Positions 7,243 through 15,939 of a DNA stretch of 64,000 nucleotides are shown piece by piece. Source of the stretch: Verrucomicrobiota bacterium (GTDB taxonomy: Bacteria; Verrucomicrobiota; Verrucomicrobiia; Chthoniobacterales; JAFAMB01); the NCBI GenBank assembly GCA_019247695.1, contig JAFBAP010000157.1, forward strand, positions 1-64,000, read 5' to 3'. How positions within the stretch are numbered: the first letter of the stretch is position 1; the number at the start of each line of letters is the position of its first letter. The notes under the pieces are model-generated. The model saw only the letters and a list, made by a program, of their open reading frames with translations, did not search any database and was not told the origin of the DNA. Position numbers and translations under genes: made by a program.

Positions 7243-9519
7243 TCATGGGGTTCTGGCCAGGATCGTGACATCTTCCGCCGCCGTCTTTTCCGGTTCGGGG
7301 GCCGGGGGCGGCTCCGGCTGGCGGTACTCGTGCTTCTTGAAGCCTACGGTAGCCAGCGGCGGCAAGGTAATCACGATGGAATGGCTCTTTCCTTGCCACG
7401 CAATCGGTTCAGCGTGCATGCCGCCGTAGTTCCCGACATTGCTGCCGCCGTAGGTTTCCGCGTCCGTATTCAGGATTTCCTCGTACCAGCCCTCTCCGGG
7501 CACGCCGATCCGGTAATGGCGGCGCGGGACCGGGGTGGCGTTGACCGCAAAGATGAACGGTGCACCGTACCTGGCTTTCCGCATGAACGCCACAACGGAG
7601 TTCTCCCAGTCATGGAAATCGATCCACTCAAAGCCCTCGTACGTGTCGTCGAGTTCGAAAAACGCCGGCTCGGTTTTATAGAGGTGGTTGAGGTGCTGGA
7701 TCAGCCGGACCAAACCCCGGTGCATCGGAGAATCCAGCAGGTGCCAGTCGAGGCTGCGATTATGGTTCCATTCCTGCCATTGGGCGAATTCCTGACCCAT
7801 GAACAGGAGTTTCTTGCCGGGGTGCGCATACATCCAGGCATAGAACAGGCGCAGGTTGGCAAACTTCTGCCACCAGTCGCCGGGCATCTTGTTGATCATC
7901 GAACCCTTGCCGTGCACCACTTCATCATGGCTCAGCACCAGGATGAAGTGTTCATGGAACGCGTAGATGAGCGAGAAAGTGGCGTCGCCGTGGTGATACT
8001 TCCGGTGAACCGGTTCCCGGCTCATGTAGAGGAGGAAGTCGTGCATCCATCCCATGTTCCATTTGAAGCCAAAGCCGAGGCCTCCTAGGTAAGTCGGGCG
8101 CGAGACACCAGGCCACGCGGTGGATTCCTCCGCGATGGTCATGATGCCGGGATAACGCTCGTAGCAGACTTCATTGAAGCGCTTCATGAAGTGGATGGCT
8201 TCCAGGTTCTCCCGGCCGCCGAAGACGTTCGGTACCCATTGGCCTGGTTTCCGTGAGTAATCCAGGTAAAGCATCGAGGCCACCGCGTCGACGCGCAAAC
8301 CGTCGATGTGGTACTCGTCGAGCCAATACAAGGCGTTTCCGATCAGGAAATTGCGGACTTCATTGCGCCCGTAGTTGAAGATGAGCGTGCCCCAGTCCAT
8401 GTGTTCGCCCTGACGCGGGTCGGCGTGCTCGTAGAGGCGGGTACCATCGAACTGGGCCAGGCCGTGGATGTCCTTCGGGAAGTGGCCGGGAACCCAGTCA
8501 AGGATGACGCCGATATCCGCCTGGTGGCAGCGATCGACGAAATTACGGAAGTCGTCCGGGTTTCCAAAGCGGCTGGTGGGGGCGTAATACCCGGTAACCT
8601 GGTAACCCCAGGAGCCATCAAACGGGTGTTCCGCCACCGGCAGGAGTTCGATGTGCGTGTAGCCCAGGTCCTTGACGTAGGGTATGAGGCGATCGGCGAG
8701 TTCGTGGTAGCTGAGGTACCGGTTGTTTTCCTCCGGCACGCGTGCCCAGGAACTAAGGTGGACTTCGTAGACGCTGACCGGTTCCCGCTGCCATTGCTTG
8801 CGGTCGCGCGCTTCCATCCATGCCTGGTCGCTCCAGGTGTAACGGCCCAGGTCGAAGACAAGGGAGGCGGTCTGAAGCCCGTGCTGGCCGTAGAATGCGA
8901 ACGGATCACTCTTCAGAACGTTGTGACCAAAGCAGTTACGCACCTCAAATTTGTAGTGGGCCTGCTCGCGGATGTCGGGAATAAAGATTTCCCAAATGCC
9001 GGCTTCGGGCCGCCGCCGCATCGGGTAGACGCGGCCATCCCACCCATTGAAATCGCCCACGACGCTCACCCGCTGGGCATTCGGCGCCCAGACGGCGAAG
9101 GTGGCTCCGGCGTGGCCGTTGATCGTGGTGAGGTGAGACCCTAATTTTTCATAAACATTGTAGTGGTTTCCCTCCTTGAAAAGGTGCATGTCCAGTTCAC
9201 CCAGGATCGGCCCGAACGAATACGGGTCGGCGAGCTGCACGGCATCCCCGTTCCAGTTCGTCACCTCCAGCAGGTAATCGAATCGCGGCACGTCCTCGCC
9301 GATAGCCGCTTCAAAGAATCCTTCCTCGGCGACCCGGTTTGCGTCGAAGCGCCGCGATGTATCATTCCGATCAATCACGGTGAGGGTTTTGGCTTCGGGG
9401 CGAAATGCTCGTACAACGAGCTGATTTCCGGCTTGGTGAAGCCCGAGGATAGCGAATGGATCGTCGTGCTCGGCACGCAGGATTCGGTGGATATCGTGGG
9501 GGGCAATCGTCGGGGTCAT
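7243..9519 (-). CDS. glgB: 1,4-alpha-glucan branching enzyme
   Basis: A 758-residue GH13 enzyme with the N1 module, a CBM48 domain (FAVWAPNAQRVSVVGDFN) and a catalytic barrel. The barrel carries the nucleophile region GLRVDAVASMLYLDY, the acid/base region IAEEST and the LSHDEVVHGKGS transition-state motif. It introduces alpha-1,6 branches into glycogen. The length equals that of other long bacterial GlgB proteins. The start codon overlaps the stop of the upstream GT4 glycosyltransferase by 4 bp (ATGA), which implies translational coupling. A Pro/Glu-rich tail follows the beta-domain. Confidence 0.96.
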   Translation of the reverse strand: MTPTIAPHDIHRILRAEHDDPFAILGLHQAGNQLVVRAFRPEAKTLTVIDRNDTSRRFDANRVAEEGFFEAAIGEDVPRFDYLLEVTNWNGDAVQLADPYSFGPILGELDMHLFKEGNHYNVYEKLGSHLTTINGHAGATFAVWAPNAQRVSVVGDFNGWDGRVYPMRRRPEAGIWEIFIPDIREQAHYKFEVRNCFGHNVLKSDPFAFYGQHGLQTASLVFDLGRYTWSDQAWMEARDRKQWQREPVSVYEVHLSSWARVPEENNRYLSYHELADRLIPYVKDLGYTHIELLPVAEHPFDGSWGYQVTGYYAPTSRFGNPDDFRNFVDRCHQADIGVILDWVPGHFPKDIHGLAQFDGTRLYEHADPRQGEHMDWGTLIFNYGRNEVRNFLIGNALYWLDEYHIDGLRVDAVASMLYLDYSRKPGQWVPNVFGGRENLEAIHFMKRFNEVCYERYPGIMTIAEESTAWPGVSRPTYLGGLGFGFKWNMGWMHDFLLYMSREPVHRKYHHGDATFSLIYAFHEHFILVLSHDEVVHGKGSMINKMPGDWWQKFANLRLFYAWMYAHPGKKLLFMGQEFAQWQEWNHNRSLDWHLLDSPMHRGLVRLIQHLNHLYKTEPAFFELDDTYEGFEWIDFHDWENSVVAFMRKARYGAPFIFAVNATPVPRRHYRIGVPGEGWYEEILNTDAETYGGSNVGNYGGMHAEPIAWQGKSHSIVITLPPLATVGFKKHEYRQPEPPPAPEPEKTAAEDVTILARTP

Positions 9520-10718
9520 GCTAATCTCCTCAACAAAGGTTCCATTTGCTCAAGGTAGAATTTTTGGGCCGAGTGTCCACGAATCAAGCACTTCCGGCTC
9601 AGGTACGTCGGGTCGTTCTCCAATGCGTGCATAATGGTCTCGGCGATCTTTCGGGGTGAACTGCGCAGATCAAACGTCACTGAATTGAACGGAACATGGG
9701 TGCGCAACGGTTCTATGGCCGAACAAAATATCGGTAAGCGAAACGCGGCCGCTTCAAGGGGCGGCAGCCCGAAACCCTCCTGGCGGGTCGGGTAAATGAC
9801 GCCGTCAGCCATGAGGTACAAACTTCTGAGCTGGTTTGCGTCGACGAAAAAATGCTCGTTGACCCAGACCACGCCGGCGGCGACGTCCAGATCGTGCGCT
9901 CGCCGCTTGAGTTCGTCCAGGTAAGTCCGGTCACCCGGTCCGTGCGGATTGGCGGCGCCCGAGATAATAAGCGTGGCCGGGTACTCGAGGTCGCGGCAGG
10001 CTGCCAGCACGTCGATGGCAAGCTCGAGATTTTTCCGGCGCAAAATGCGGGTTGGGTAGAACAGCAGGGCCGCCTTGGGTTGCAGCGGGGCGAGCAGCGC
10101 GTAGGCCTCGTCGGTGATGCCAAGGGTCGACGCCAGATCGATCCCGTTAGGGATGACGGCTTCGACCCGCGTTCCCGTCATGGCCAGGAACTCCAGCGCG
10201 CGCGTTTCGGAAATCGCGACGTAATGGACGGGGGATTGGAAGCTGCGCAGGACGTCAAAGGCGGGGCTGCGGGGCACCTGGTAATCGGGGTTGACCGCGG
10301 CGAGGTCATGCGTCCAGGCGACCACGGGCAGTCCGGACCTGGCCAACCGGATCAGGGCATGGGTGGCGGCCAGATTGAATGGCATCGTAAGGAGGTTGTG
10401 CGCGATGGCGACGTCGACTCCGACGAGGTGCTGGCGCAAGGCCGTTTCAACCGCCTGCACCCGGTCCTGGACGAATTCCTCGGCGGTTTGGCCGGCCGCC
10501 GTTGCCCTGCCCGGTGGAGGCTCAAGCCGGGACGAGGGTGCGCTGCTTAGGTCCGGAACGATCCGTACCGGCACATGCCTTGCGAAGGGTTGTCCCTGGC
10601 CGCACAGGACCATGACCCGATGCCCGCCGGCCGCCAGCAAACGCGCTTGCTGGCTCAGCACGGTTTCGACCCCGCCGATCACCGGCGGGCAGGTGTAATG
10701 GAGGAGGGCAATGTTCAT
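9516..10718 (-). CDS. GT4-family glycosyltransferase
   Basis: A 400-residue GT-B fold enzyme. The N-terminal domain starts MNIALLHYTCPPVIGG with VETVLSQQARLLAAGGH. The C-terminal domain carries FYPTRILRRKNLELAI and the EX7E-type donor motif in RQEGFGLPPLEAAAF. The start at 10718 is preferred over upstream in-frame codons because homology begins there. Coupling to glgB by an ATGA overlap suggests a role in glycogen or another alpha-glucan, but sugar donor and acceptor cannot be read from the sequence. Confidence 0.88.
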   Translation of the reverse strand: MNIALLHYTCPPVIGGVETVLSQQARLLAAGGHRVMVLCGQGQPFARHVPVRIVPDLSSAPSSRLEPPPGRATAAGQTAEEFVQDRVQAVETALRQHLVGVDVAIAHNLLTMPFNLAATHALIRLARSGLPVVAWTHDLAAVNPDYQVPRSPAFDVLRSFQSPVHYVAISETRALEFLAMTGTRVEAVIPNGIDLASTLGITDEAYALLAPLQPKAALLFYPTRILRRKNLELAIDVLAACRDLEYPATLIISGAANPHGPGDRTYLDELKRRAHDLDVAAGVVWVNEHFFVDANQLRSLYLMADGVIYPTRQEGFGLPPLEAAAFRLPIFCSAIEPLRTHVPFNSVTFDLRSSPRKIAETIMHALENDPTYLSRKCLIRGHSAQKFYLEQMEPLLRRLA

Positions 10719-10871
10719 TCGTCGGCCCACGCGCCATTCTCCTTTAGCATGGACGGCGCGACGGCAAAAGGCGCCGTGGGCAAGCCGTTTCCCCCCCACG
10801 AACCTTGCCGGGCGGTTGCAGGTTTCGGCTTGCAACCTGGCGGAATGGTTCTACCCTTCGGATTCCACCGC

Positions 10872-10943
10872 GCCAGGGTAGCTCAGTGGTAGAGCAGGGG
10901 ACTCATAAGCCCTTGGTCGGGAGTTCAAATCTCCCCCCTGGCA
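10872..10943 (+). tRNA. tRNA-Met (anticodon CAT)
   Basis: A 72-nt cloverleaf: acceptor GCCAGGG/CCCTGGC with discriminator A, D arm GCTCAGTGGTAGAGC, anticodon loop CTCATAA, and T arm GGGAG-TTCAAAT-CTCCC. The first pair is G-C, so it is not the initiator type. A CAT anticodon can also belong to tRNA-Ile2 (lysidine-modified); the CTCATAA loop and acceptor are compatible with elongator Met. The anticodon stem has one A-G mismatch next to the loop. Confidence 0.9.
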
Positions 10944-11021
10944 CTTTACCAGCCAGATCGAGGCCGGCACGCGAACGTTGCTTGATCCGCAGCCCGATTC
11001 TCGTAGGATGAGAGATCTTGT

Positions 11022-11534
11022 ATGGATTTGCTGCACCAACCCATGTTTTGGGCTTTCATCGGGGGATTTTTCCTCGGGTTGATAGGCGTTGTTTTCCTCG
11101 CCTTGCGTTTTGCCGACGCAAAAAAAGAAGTTCGGCGCTTGAAGCGGCACTTGTCCGACAAGCTCGAACTGGAATCCGAGGCGACGAACCGCCTCCGGAT
11201 CGACTTGCAGGAGCTCAAACAGCAGAATGAGAATCTGCGGATAAAAATTGCCAATCTCAACCAGGTGTCGGACCGCCGGCTCCAGCGTGAATTGGAGATC
11301 TTTGCCCGCGCGGAGCGCTGGATGGTGTCGAGTTCACCCGGGTTTCCCGCTATCTGGGAGGAAGCCAAACGCAGCGCGATCAATGACCTGGAACAGGAAG
11401 AGCAGGGTCGCAGCCTCCCGCAGCGCGTGTTTAATGCGTTGCTTAATCGCTCAAGCGGCTCAAGCGGCTCCAATACTCCGGCCGTCCCGAGCCGTCCCCA
11501 GGCTGATAACCTTCGCGACGCGCACGGAACGTGA
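11022..11534 (+). CDS. Membrane-anchored coiled-coil protein of unknown function
   Basis: A 170-residue protein I do not recognise. One N-terminal membrane helix (about 8-30, FWAFIGGFFLGLIGVVF) is followed by a strongly charged heptad-rich segment (about 33-95, LKRHLSDKLELESE through LQELKQQNENLRIKIA) that should form a coiled coil. A Ser/Pro-rich tail starts near 145. The topology resembles small LapA/YtxH-like anchored proteins. It lies between tRNA-Met and rpsT; the 65-bp gap to rpsT would allow co-transcription. Confidence 0.65.
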   Translation: MDLLHQPMFWAFIGGFFLGLIGVVFLALRFADAKKEVRRLKRHLSDKLELESEATNRLRIDLQELKQQNENLRIKIANLNQVSDRRLQRELEIFARAERWMVSSSPGFPAIWEEAKRSAINDLEQEEQGRSLPQRVFNALLNRSSGSSGSNTPAVPSRPQADNLRDAHGT

Positions 11535-11599
11535 ATTGGCTGGCCGGGGTTGACAGCCGGTGAGAACCGGTTAGCTTCCCCTCCCTTTGAGTTAAGCTT

Positions 11600-11935
11600 A
11601 TGGCCAACACCAAATCCGCAGCGAAACGTGCTCGTCAAACCGAGCGCCGTACCCTGCAGAACAGAATCGTCATGACCGGCGTCCGTACCCAGCAGAGAAA
11701 GCTGGCGACAGCTCTTTCGGCCGGTGACCACGCCCAGGCGCAAGCGGCTCTGCAGATGTTGGCCTCCAAGCTCGACAAAGCGGCGAAACGGGGTGTGGTT
11801 CACCGCAACCTGGCGAGCCGCCGTAAGAGCCGCGCAAACAAGGCGGTTCTGAAACTGGTTGGCAAGGCCAAGGCGGCTGCGGCGACGGCAGCGGAAGCAG
11901 GCCAGGGTTCCGAAGCGGACCAGACACCGGCCTGA
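11600..11935 (+). CDS. rpsT: 30S ribosomal protein S20
   Basis: A 111-residue basic protein starting MANTKSAAKRARQTERRTLQNR, the S20 N-terminus that binds 16S rRNA. The core ends at KRGVVHRNLASRRKSRANKAV. About 20 residues of Ala/Glu/Gly-rich extension (AAAATAAEAGQG) make it longer than typical S20 proteins of roughly 87 residues. Two GC-rich hairpins follow the stop. Confidence 0.96.
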   Translation: MANTKSAAKRARQTERRTLQNRIVMTGVRTQQRKLATALSAGDHAQAQAALQMLASKLDKAAKRGVVHRNLASRRKSRANKAVLKLVGKAKAAAATAAEAGQGSEADQTPA

Positions 11936-11939
11936 TCGT

Positions 11940-11978
11940 CCAGGTACCCGCCTGGATGTGACCCAGGCGCCCGCCTGG
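11940..11978. terminator. Tandem GC-rich hairpins after rpsT
   Basis: CCAGG-TACCCG-CCTGG (11940-11955) is followed by CCAGGCG-CC-CGCCTGG (11963-11978) directly after the rpsT stop and before the convergent PilZ-like gene. There is no T-run, so intrinsic termination is uncertain. They could act bidirectionally or protect the 3' end. Confidence 0.4.
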
Positions 11979-11984
11979 ATGGGA

Positions 11985-12347
11985 TTAGATCAGGTTGCCC
12001 ATAAGTTCCGGGCGGACGGCCAGCCGGCTGAAAGCTTGCCGGAGGGGGAGGGGCAGGTCCAGGAAGAGCACGACCATTTCGTACCAGGCTGGTTCGTCCA
12101 GACGCGGATCACAGCTGACGACGACTCCGGTTACTTCCTCGCAAAGACGCGGTTCACTTGCGCCGCGGCTTTCTATACAGAGCCGGACGGCGAGTTGCGT
12201 GCCGAGCGTGAATCGCCAGGGTGACCTGAACCGGAGCCCGGTTTCACTCAGAGCGAGCTGGCCGAAATGGCCCAGGAAAGAGTCGGCACCATAATCCAGA
12301 TAAATTTCATAATCGGCCTTTGCGGCCGTGGAAGCAGAACAATTCAT
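11985..12347 (-). CDS. PilZ-like domain protein
   Basis: A 120-residue protein whose beta-rich layout fits a PilZ-type fold. It has LALSETGLRFRSPW near the N-terminus, GTQLAVRLCIE mid-protein, then GVVVSCDPR and WYEMVVLFLDLPLPLR. The RxxxR and D/NxSxxG c-di-GMP motifs are not clear, so it may be a non-canonical PilZ. The ATG at 12347 is preferred over an upstream TTG. It lies 45 bp downstream of the TVP38-like gene on the same strand. Confidence 0.55.
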   Translation of the reverse strand: MNCSASTAAKADYEIYLDYGADSFLGHFGQLALSETGLRFRSPWRFTLGTQLAVRLCIESRGASEPRLCEEVTGVVVSCDPRLDEPAWYEMVVLFLDLPLPLRQAFSRLAVRPELMGNLI

Positions 12348-12392
12348 CCGCCGACCCAACCTCGTTCAAAGCTATTCCGGATTGCGCGACAG

Positions 12393-13151
12393 TCAAGATG
12401 GCTCCTCCATTTCAGCCTCAACCTCTTCCATAATTCGGCGGGCCAGCCGTCCGAGCAGGCAGGTGGTGAGGATGGTCAACACAAATCCCGCCCCCCACGC
12501 CAGGTAGTCATGAACGATAGGATGCCTGTTGCCGCGTGCCATCTCGATTCCAAACTGGCCCAGGGTGCCGATGAACGAGTAAAAGAAAAGCCCCGGCGTT
12601 TGTCCGACGGCGATCCAGAGCAGGCACTTTTTCAGGTCCACCCGGGTCAGGCCGTAGAGGTAATTTAGCAGACTCGACGGCGCCAGAGGATTTAATTGCG
12701 AAAGAACCACGATCTTCCAGCCGTGCCGGCTGATGGCGTGATCGAGCAGGTGCAATCGCCGGTTACTGCGCAACAGCTTTTCGATCCGCTGGCGGCCGAG
12801 GCTTCGGGCGATGATAAATGCGGCCGCCGCGCCGAGCAGATTGCCCCCCAACACGAGAATGAATCCCCACCAGAGTCCGAAGAAGAAACCGCCACCGATG
12901 CTGAGCACGCCGCCCGGCAGCAGCAGCAGATTGCAAATGGCGTACGCGAACGGGTAGACGAGCCCGCTCCAGAGGCCAAGGTGTTCAACGGTACTCCGGG
13001 CGTTCGCCAGCCATTCGAGCAGGGGGTAGCGCATCGAGAGGAAAAAGACCACCGCAAAGGCCAGCAGCAATCCGCCCAACTGGATGACCCAGGCCCAGGA
13101 GAACTTAGGATAGACCTCGGACGAACTGGGCGAGTTCAGCGGTGGTGTCAT
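12393..13151 (-). CDS. TVP38/TMEM64 (VTT-domain) membrane protein
   Basis: A 252-residue integral membrane protein with about six hydrophobic segments. The family signature is AYAICNLLLLPGGVLSIGGG, GFFFGLWWGFI, then FIIARSLGRQRIEKLL and LNPLAPSSLLNYLYGLTRV. DedA/VTT proteins are linked to membrane-lipid scrambling or homeostasis; a specific substrate is not known here. The ATG at 13151 overlaps the end of the upstream MTHFR-fusion gene by 47 bp. A later in-frame ATG would remove the first membrane segment. Confidence 0.85.
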   Translation of the reverse strand: MTPPLNSPSSSEVYPKFSWAWVIQLGGLLLAFAVVFFLSMRYPLLEWLANARSTVEHLGLWSGLVYPFAYAICNLLLLPGGVLSIGGGFFFGLWWGFILVLGGNLLGAAAAFIIARSLGRQRIEKLLRSNRRLHLLDHAISRHGWKIVVLSQLNPLAPSSLLNYLYGLTRVDLKKCLLWIAVGQTPGLFFYSFIGTLGQFGIEMARGNRHPIVHDYLAWGAGFVLTILTTCLLGRLARRIMEEVEAEMEEPS

Positions 13152-14928
13152 ACGCTAGAAATGGAGTGATCAGGTAAACGCCCGGAAAGTATTCAAGCGC
13201 AGTCCGGGCGATCTCTTTGGCGATTTCTACCCCGAGTTTGCGCCCCTCCGGCCCCTGGACGCCCGCCATGCGCGCACGCACCCCGTCCGGGACGACGATG
13301 CCCGGCACCTCATGGTGTAAAAACTCCGCCTGCCGATGGTTAAGTAGGGGCCAGATTCCCGTCAGGATCGGTACCCCGAAACCTTTCGTGTGTTCATACA
13401 TCGATTTCACGAGCGTGCAGTCGAAAACAGGCTGCGTCATAACGTAGCTGGCCCCTGCTTCCAACTTTCGCTCCAGGCGCTTGAGCTGAGCGTCAAGGTT
13501 CTTGGCGTTTGGATTAAAAGTGCAGCCGACGACGAAGTGGGTGGGGTACTTGATGGTTTTCCCGGCGAAATTGTACCCCTGGTTGAGGCCGCGGATGATC
13601 TGCATCAACTGGATGGAGTTGACATCATAAACCGACGTTGCGCCGGGTTGGTCACCGAACTTGGCCGGATCGCCCGTTAATGGGAGGACGTGCCGGATGC
13701 CGAGCGCGGCGATGCCCATCAGCTCGCTTTGCAGCCCGATAAGGTTCCGATCCCGGCAACTCAGGTGCAGCAGGGGCATGATGTTGTACTTCTGTTTGAG
13801 CACGGCGGCGATCGCCAGGTTGCTTACCCGCAGGATGGCGAGCGAATTGTCGGCCAGGGTGATCACGTCAACGCCGGCGTCGACCAGCATCTGGGCACCC
13901 TCGTAGTACCTTTCGAGATCCAACGTTTTCGGGGGATCGAGCTCGCAGACGACGACCCGATCGCCGCGCGCCATCAGGTCCAGGATGCTGGTTTCCGCGG
14001 GGCGCTTTTTGCGGGCGTCCTCCGGCGTTCGCAGGCTGGAAATCACCGGTTTGGAACGGACCGGCTTCAGATCCGCGATTGCGCGCGCCATCTCGCGGAT
14101 GTGGGCGGGCCCGACGCCGCAACATCCGCCAACCAGGCGCGCACCGTGTGCCACAAACTCGCGGGCGGCGTTGCCGAAGTATTCGGGCGCAGGGTTATAC
14201 AGAAACCGGCCATCCTGGTAACGGGGATAACCTGCATTCGGAAAGGCGCTGATGATAAAGTCGCCCGGGATGCGCTGCAGGATGCGGGTCATCGCGTGGG
14301 GACCGGTCACGCAGTTGACCCCGACGACGTTCGCGCCGGCACGGGTCAGATCCCGGAACGCCTGCACGATGGGCAGGCTCGAGGGCAGGCGCCCTTCTTC
14401 AGACCCGACGAGGGAGCAAATGGCGGGAATGGCAGGATCCAGCTTGCGCAGTTGTTGCAGGGCCAACCGGATTTCCTCGAAGTCAATGAACGTCTCGAAA
14501 AAGATGACGTCGATGCCGGCCTCCAGCAGGGCCGTAAGTTGTTCTGTAAATGCCTGGGCCGGGTCAATGTGCCCCGCGCTCGCCTCTTCGAGGGTGATGC
14601 CCAGCGGGCCGACGCTGGCCGCCACGTACACAGAATGGCCCGCAGCCACTTGGCGCGCCAATCGGACCGACGCCTGATTGAAGGCCCTCACCTGCTGTTC
14701 CAGGCCGTGGCGGTGAAGGCGGACGGCATTGGCGCCGAACGTGTTTGTTTCAATCAGGCGTGCACCTGCCGCCACATAGGCAGCGTGAACGTCGGATATA
14801 AGCTGGGTCTGGGTAACCGAAAGCTCTTCGAAACACGCGTCGATCGAGACACCCGCAGCCATGAGTTCCGTGCCCATGGCTCCGTCGCCGCAAATTACCG
14901 AGTCTCCCAATTCCGTCACTAGATCCAT
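13105..14928 (-). CDS. Bifunctional homocysteine S-methyltransferase / methylenetetrahydrofolate reductase
   Basis: A 607-residue fusion. Residues 1-290 are a zinc homocysteine methyltransferase with cysteine ligands in GVNCVTGPH and GGCCGVGPAHI. Residues about 310-607 are a MetF-type flavoprotein with VCELDPPKTLD, LTGDPAKFGD and ASYVMTQPVFD. The fusion resembles YitJ of Bacillus, which reduces methylene-THF and methylates homocysteine (methyl donor for the first domain uncertain). It provides methionine and methyl-folate. The gene is probably co-transcribed with the TVP38-like gene that overlaps its 3' end. Confidence 0.93.
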   Translation of the reverse strand: MDLVTELGDSVICGDGAMGTELMAAGVSIDACFEELSVTQTQLISDVHAAYVAAGARLIETNTFGANAVRLHRHGLEQQVRAFNQASVRLARQVAAGHSVYVAASVGPLGITLEEASAGHIDPAQAFTEQLTALLEAGIDVIFFETFIDFEEIRLALQQLRKLDPAIPAICSLVGSEEGRLPSSLPIVQAFRDLTRAGANVVGVNCVTGPHAMTRILQRIPGDFIISAFPNAGYPRYQDGRFLYNPAPEYFGNAAREFVAHGARLVGGCCGVGPAHIREMARAIADLKPVRSKPVISSLRTPEDARKKRPAETSILDLMARGDRVVVCELDPPKTLDLERYYEGAQMLVDAGVDVITLADNSLAILRVSNLAIAAVLKQKYNIMPLLHLSCRDRNLIGLQSELMGIAALGIRHVLPLTGDPAKFGDQPGATSVYDVNSIQLMQIIRGLNQGYNFAGKTIKYPTHFVVGCTFNPNAKNLDAQLKRLERKLEAGASYVMTQPVFDCTLVKSMYEHTKGFGVPILTGIWPLLNHRQAEFLHHEVPGIVVPDGVRARMAGVQGPEGRKLGVEIAKEIARTALEYFPGVYLITPFLAYDTTAELAQFVRGLS

Positions 14929-15042
14929 CGCCGAACGAGTGTACCCGACACATCGGGGGTAGCGTGCAAGTATCGGTACCGAACGCCATTTGTCATCACT
15001 TCTTTTTGCGTCCCGGGATCTGCGGAGCCGCCATTGCCGCCG

Positions 15043-15939
15043 TCACCTTCTCCGCCGGGGGTCGAGCGCGTCCCGCAAACCGTCTCCGAGAAAATTGAGC
15101 GCCAGGAGGGTTACGGCCATGGCAAGGGCTGGAAAAATGAGCAGCCACCAGTAGCCCTTGATGGGGTTGATGGCCTGTGCGCCGTCGCTCAGGAGCAGGC
15201 CCCAACTGGCCAAGGGCGCTTGCACGCCCACGCCGAGGAAACTCAGGAATGACTCGTCGAGGATCACGGCGGGGATGGTCAGGGTAAGGTAAACGATGGC
15301 GATTCCCAGCAGGTTCGGCAGTAGGTGGCTGAAAATGATGCCGGCGTGAGTCTGGCCGACGGCGCGCGCAGCCGTCACGAACGGATGGGCTTTCAGGCTG
15401 AGAACCTGGCCGCGCACGATTCGCGCCATCGTCAGCCACTCGGTGAGGCCGAGGCAGAGCACCAGGATCATGATCTTCGAATAGCCGATCCACGTGCGCA
15501 GGCCTCCGGCATCGAGGAACCGCCGCAAAATGGGATCCAGGGTGCTGATCAGAACGAGAAGAAAGATCAGGCGCGGGATGGCGTAGAGCACGTCGACGAT
15601 GCGCATCAAGGTTGAGTCGAGCGTTCCGCCCACGTAGCCGGCCACCAATCCGTAAGTGATGCCCACCCCGAAGCTTATGGCTGCGCCCGCCGCACCCACC
15701 AGAAGGGAGATTTGCGCCCCGAGCAGGACGCGATAAAACAGGTCCCGGCCGTTGAGGTCGGTGCCGAACCAATGGCCGGGGCCGGGCGGCAGGAAGCTGT
15801 CGCGGGACACGTCTCCCAACGGGGCAGGCAGCAGCGCCGGGCCGAGGACGGCCAGCAGGGTCACCGCGGCGATCACTGCGGCCGGGCCCCAGAGGGCAGC
15901 CCGCCGCCACCGGTCTGACCGGCTTGACTCGTCACTCAT
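15043..15939 (-). CDS. Oligopeptide/dipeptide-type ABC transporter permease, OppC-like
   Basis: A 298-residue inner-membrane permease with the OppC pattern. A charged N-terminus (MSDESSRSDRWRR) precedes the first helix, then HWFGTDLNGRDLFYRVLLG, and the EAA loop RAVGQTHAGIIFSHLLPN. The last helices precede a GDGLRDALDPR tail typical of OppC/DppC. The ATG at 15939 overlaps the stop of the upstream oppB-like gene by 8 bp. No binding protein or ATPase gene lies next to this pair, so the importer is completed by genes elsewhere. Confidence 0.92.
   Translation of the reverse strand: MSDESSRSDRWRRAALWGPAAVIAAVTLLAVLGPALLPAPLGDVSRDSFLPPGPGHWFGTDLNGRDLFYRVLLGAQISLLVGAAGAAISFGVGITYGLVAGYVGGTLDSTLMRIVDVLYAIPRLIFLLVLISTLDPILRRFLDAGGLRTWIGYSKIMILVLCLGLTEWLTMARIVRGQVLSLKAHPFVTAARAVGQTHAGIIFSHLLPNLLGIAIVYLTLTIPAVILDESFLSFLGVGVQAPLASWGLLLSDGAQAINPIKGYWWLLIFPALAMAVTLLALNFLGDGLRDALDPRRRR

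Noticed and set aside
13690-14922. Long open frame antisense to the MTHFR fusion
   Set aside because: The opposite strand has complete catalytic motifs of two enzymes; the antisense translation has no recognisable domain.
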